From contig CAKPZU010000103.1 in NCBI GenBank assembly GCA_934215405.1, positions 1 through 7,757 on the forward strand: 7,757 bases of DNA, in the 5' to 3' direction. The stretch comes from an uncultured Bacilli bacterium. Lineage in GTDB: Bacteria > Bacillota_I > Bacilli_A > RFN20 > CAG-631. This document shows positions 6,181 through 7,757 of the stretch, in pieces. Each line of letters begins with the position of its first letter. Position 1 is the first letter of the stretch. Both the position numbers and the translations under genes were made by a program. The notes beneath the pieces were generated by a model. That model ran no database searches. It was not told where the DNA came from and was given only the letters and a program-made list of their open reading frames with translations.

Positions 6181-7194
6181 TTAAAATAAAGTTGGTTTAA
6201 CAAAGGAACCTAATTGCTTATATTTTTTTAAGAACAATATTTCATTGACGGCGTAGACATCATAATTGCCATGAACTAATTCATTAATAATTATTTTGTC
6301 ATATAAATTTTTTTGATCTAATGACATATTGAATTCAGCAAGCAATTCTCTTGCATCGTATACTGTTAAATTTAGGGCAAAACAAGCACCGAGTATTTCT
6401 TCCTTTGTTGGAATATATTCACCATTTAGCATTCGTAAATAATTACTTTTTGAAATATTTGAGCGTGTACAAAAATCTGCATCATTTTTACATTTTTTTC
6501 TAATAAGAATAAAGAAATTCTTATAAGTTAAATTATATAAATTAGCATGATAATTGCCAACGTTTTTAATTTCAAGATATTTTTTCACATCTTTATTTTC
6601 TTTTAAAAATGTTTCTAATTTCTTTTTAGTATTTAGCGGATATAAAGTTGGCTTATGTCTTTTTGATAAAGGAAATGATGAAGAAACATATGTTGAACTA
6701 TAATTCTTTTTGTGATCCTCCATTGTTCTTTTATCAACTAAAACATATATATTCGTTGAATCAACATTATAGAATTTTATAAAATAACGCATTAAAGTAA
6801 TACATGTTCTGTAGGAATTCATATTTCCTAATCTTTTATAGCTAAATGGTAAATAAGGAAATACTACAGATGTAAATTCATTTTCATAAATGGTTTTAAA
6901 TAATTCATTGTATGAATTATAAATGTCTGTTTCAAAATTAGGGCTATTTATCATATCAGGCACCAAAATATGAATAATCTTATTTGATAACTCAAATCCT
7001 GTCGTAATAATTGGAATGGCATATGCCCCAGGATTTTTACGCATAAACTCAAAATCTAGTTTATATGCTCCTGCTTTTTTATATATGATTTTTGAAATAT
7101 CCTCAAGCATATATAGCTTTGAAATTTTTATTGGACATATAACACATTGAAGCTTATTATTTAAGACTTCCTCATCAACAAAGAATAATGGCAT
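6181..7194 (-). CDS. Degenerate macro-domain protein fused to a C-terminal helical (HTH-like) module
   Basis: The 337-residue product follows the pattern of Bacillota macro (Appr-1''-p-binding) proteins that start MPF.I...DI and carry a conserved C-terminal module. The match is visible at MPLFFVDEEV, IIYKKAGAYKL (36-46), IIHILVPD (73-80), TSVVFPYLP (108-116) and IYVLVDKR (149-156). The ligand-binding parts are altered. The usual VNxAN loop reads CVICPIK (17-23), the GxGVDxAI helix start reads LEDISKII (30-37), and the STGxYG loop reads PFSYKRLG (116-123). Residues about 165-222 are a basic linker. Residues about 225-330 are helical, with an HTH-like core FCTRSNISKSNYLRMLNGEY (241-260) and the tail YDVYAVNEILF (311-321). 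I infer a protein or nucleic-acid binding role without ADP-ribose hydrolysis. AAGGAG (7207-7212) lies a rather long 12 nt before the ATG. Confidence 0.75.
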   Translation of the reverse strand: MPLFFVDEEVLNNKLQCVICPIKISKLYMLEDISKIIYKKAGAYKLDFEFMRKNPGAYAIPIITTGFELSNKIIHILVPDMINSPNFETDIYNSYNELFKTIYENEFTSVVFPYLPFSYKRLGNMNSYRTCITLMRYFIKFYNVDSTNIYVLVDKRTMEDHKKNYSSTYVSSSFPLSKRHKPTLYPLNTKKKLETFLKENKDVKKYLEIKNVGNYHANLYNLTYKNFFILIRKKCKNDADFCTRSNISKSNYLRMLNGEYIPTKEEILGACFALNLTVYDARELLAEFNMSLDQKNLYDKIIINELVHGNYDVYAVNEILFLKKYKQLGSFVKPTLF

Positions 7195-7236
7195 ATTTTA
7201 TCAATTCTCCTTGCTTAAACTCATTTACTTAAATAG

Positions 7237-7242
7237 ATTATA
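7237..7242 (-). promoter_or_regulatory. Possible -10 box of the macro-like gene
   Basis: This is a perfect TATAAT on the minus strand, 42 bp before the start codon (7194), with no convincing -35 box. It lies in the 111-bp gap after the matrixin-like gene. No GC-rich hairpin terminator is visible in that gap, so read-through from the upstream gene is also possible. Confidence 0.4.
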
Positions 7243-7305
7243 TGCATTCATTTTAGCTTTTTTAGTTTTTCTTCTTATTTTAATGTTTTATTATTTGTTT
7301 TTTTG

Positions 7306-7757
7306 TTATTCTTCACTAATTGTTGCGTCTCCCCAAAGGTAAATATAGCCGGCAATGTCTGCACTTCCAAGTTGAATAAATGGTAATATCATGTCAAACA
7401 TTACATTTTCATAATATGAATTTGGAACATAAATTAATAGTCCCATGGCAACTCCGAAGGCTTTTAGCATATAAGAAAGCATGCAATCATAAATAGTACA
7501 ATTTGGGTAAAAATCAACATGCTCTGCATATATAGCCATATTTGTTGATATGTTCATTTTTTCACAAAAATAGTTATTTGTGAAGGCTGTTCCACACATT
7601 GTCACATCTAATTGATCTGTATAATTTGTTCCAATATCAAATGCAGACAGTGTCATGTTTTCAACAAAATGCATATCACCGACATTATTCCAAATTTGTG
7701 CGGCTTCCCTAATAACATCACTATATCTATAATTTTGCCCAGGTACAAATACATTAC
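7306..7757 (-). CDS. Matrixin-like metzincin that lacks the zinc-binding site, N-terminus cut by the window edge
   Basis: The frame stays open from the right edge through 149 residues to TAA at 7306-7308. The Met at 7674 is internal, because 27 in-frame codons precede it and fit the family. Matrixin (M10) marks appear in order: an N-terminal helix YSDVIREAAQIWNNVGD before Met7674, then LDVTM where matrixins have ADI-type strands. Next is MLSYMLKAFGVAMGLLI, where the HELGHALGLxH helix belongs. ENVMFDM supplies a Met-turn, and LGSADIAGYIYLWGD matches the usual final DDIAGIQALYG helix. In the zinc motif all three His and the Glu are replaced (K, A, V, I at 7432-7464), while the structural Gly and GL remain. 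The protein should be exported, but its signal peptide is outside the window. Four Cys (in TMCG, YFCE, PNCT and YDCM) could form disulfides. Catalysis is not expected; binding or a structural role is inferred. Confidence 0.7.
   Translation of the reverse strand, partial: NVFVPGQNYRYSDVIREAAQIWNNVGDMHFVENMTLSAFDIGTNYTDQLDVTMCGTAFTNNYFCEKMNISTNMAIYAEHVDFYPNCTIYDCMLSYMLKAFGVAMGLLIYVPNSYYENVMFDMILPFIQLGSADIAGYIYLWGDATISEE

Noticed and set aside
7195..7305. Terminator after the matrixin-like gene
   Set aside because: The gap contains A/T runs but no stem with GC pairs that I could find.
7672..7674. ATG as the start of the matrixin-like gene
   Set aside because: The 27 upstream in-frame codons to the window edge encode a helix (VIREAAQIWNN) that matches the matrixin family, and no ribosome site precedes this ATG.

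Overview
The window is AT-rich, tightly packed DNA from a low-GC Gram-positive bacterium. It is most likely a gut-associated member of the Bacilli or another Mollicutes-related lineage. That placement is an inference from AT-biased codon use, AGGAGG-type ribosome sites, a BspA-like repeat lipoprotein, a YitT transporter and Clostridia/Bacilli-type protein families; no marker gene is present. Every tryptophan codon I checked is TGG, despite the AT bias, and one gene ends in TGA. The standard bacterial code therefore fits better than the Mycoplasma code.

Left part (1-1740): two genes for exported proteins on the minus strand. One is a BspA-type leucine-rich-repeat lipoprotein cut by the left edge, with a well-formed promoter of its own. 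The other is a secreted protein with a CxC...CxxC cysteine module. A rho-independent terminator at 1713-1738 separates them from the next block.

Middle (1737-5046): a four-gene minus-strand run. In transcription order it holds an M18 aminopeptidase, an S51 (peptidase E-like) peptidase, a GNAT acetyltransferase and a small P-loop kinase. The last three overlap (17 bp, then 4 bp), which suggests translational coupling. A hairpin terminator lies between the M18 and S51 genes and probably lowers expression of the downstream three. The two peptidases suggest a role in finishing peptide breakdown.

At 5047-5183 lie divergent promoters, for the M18 operon and for a plus-strand YitT-type membrane protein. 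The start of the YitT gene is better placed at 5184 than at the first ATG (5136). A strong bidirectional terminator (6137-6170) ends the YitT gene and also the convergent gene to its right.

Right part (6181-7757): two minus-strand genes, and the most interesting region. The first encodes a macro-domain-like protein fused to a C-terminal helical module. The second, cut by the right edge, is a matrixin-like (metzincin) protein. Both keep the outline of their family but lack its key residues. The macro domain has lost the ADP-ribose-binding loops, and the matrixin has lost the zinc-binding histidines and the catalytic glutamate. They look like repurposed pseudoenzymes. I see no tRNA, rRNA, CRISPR array or insertion sequence, and no gene-free stretch longer than 300 bases.
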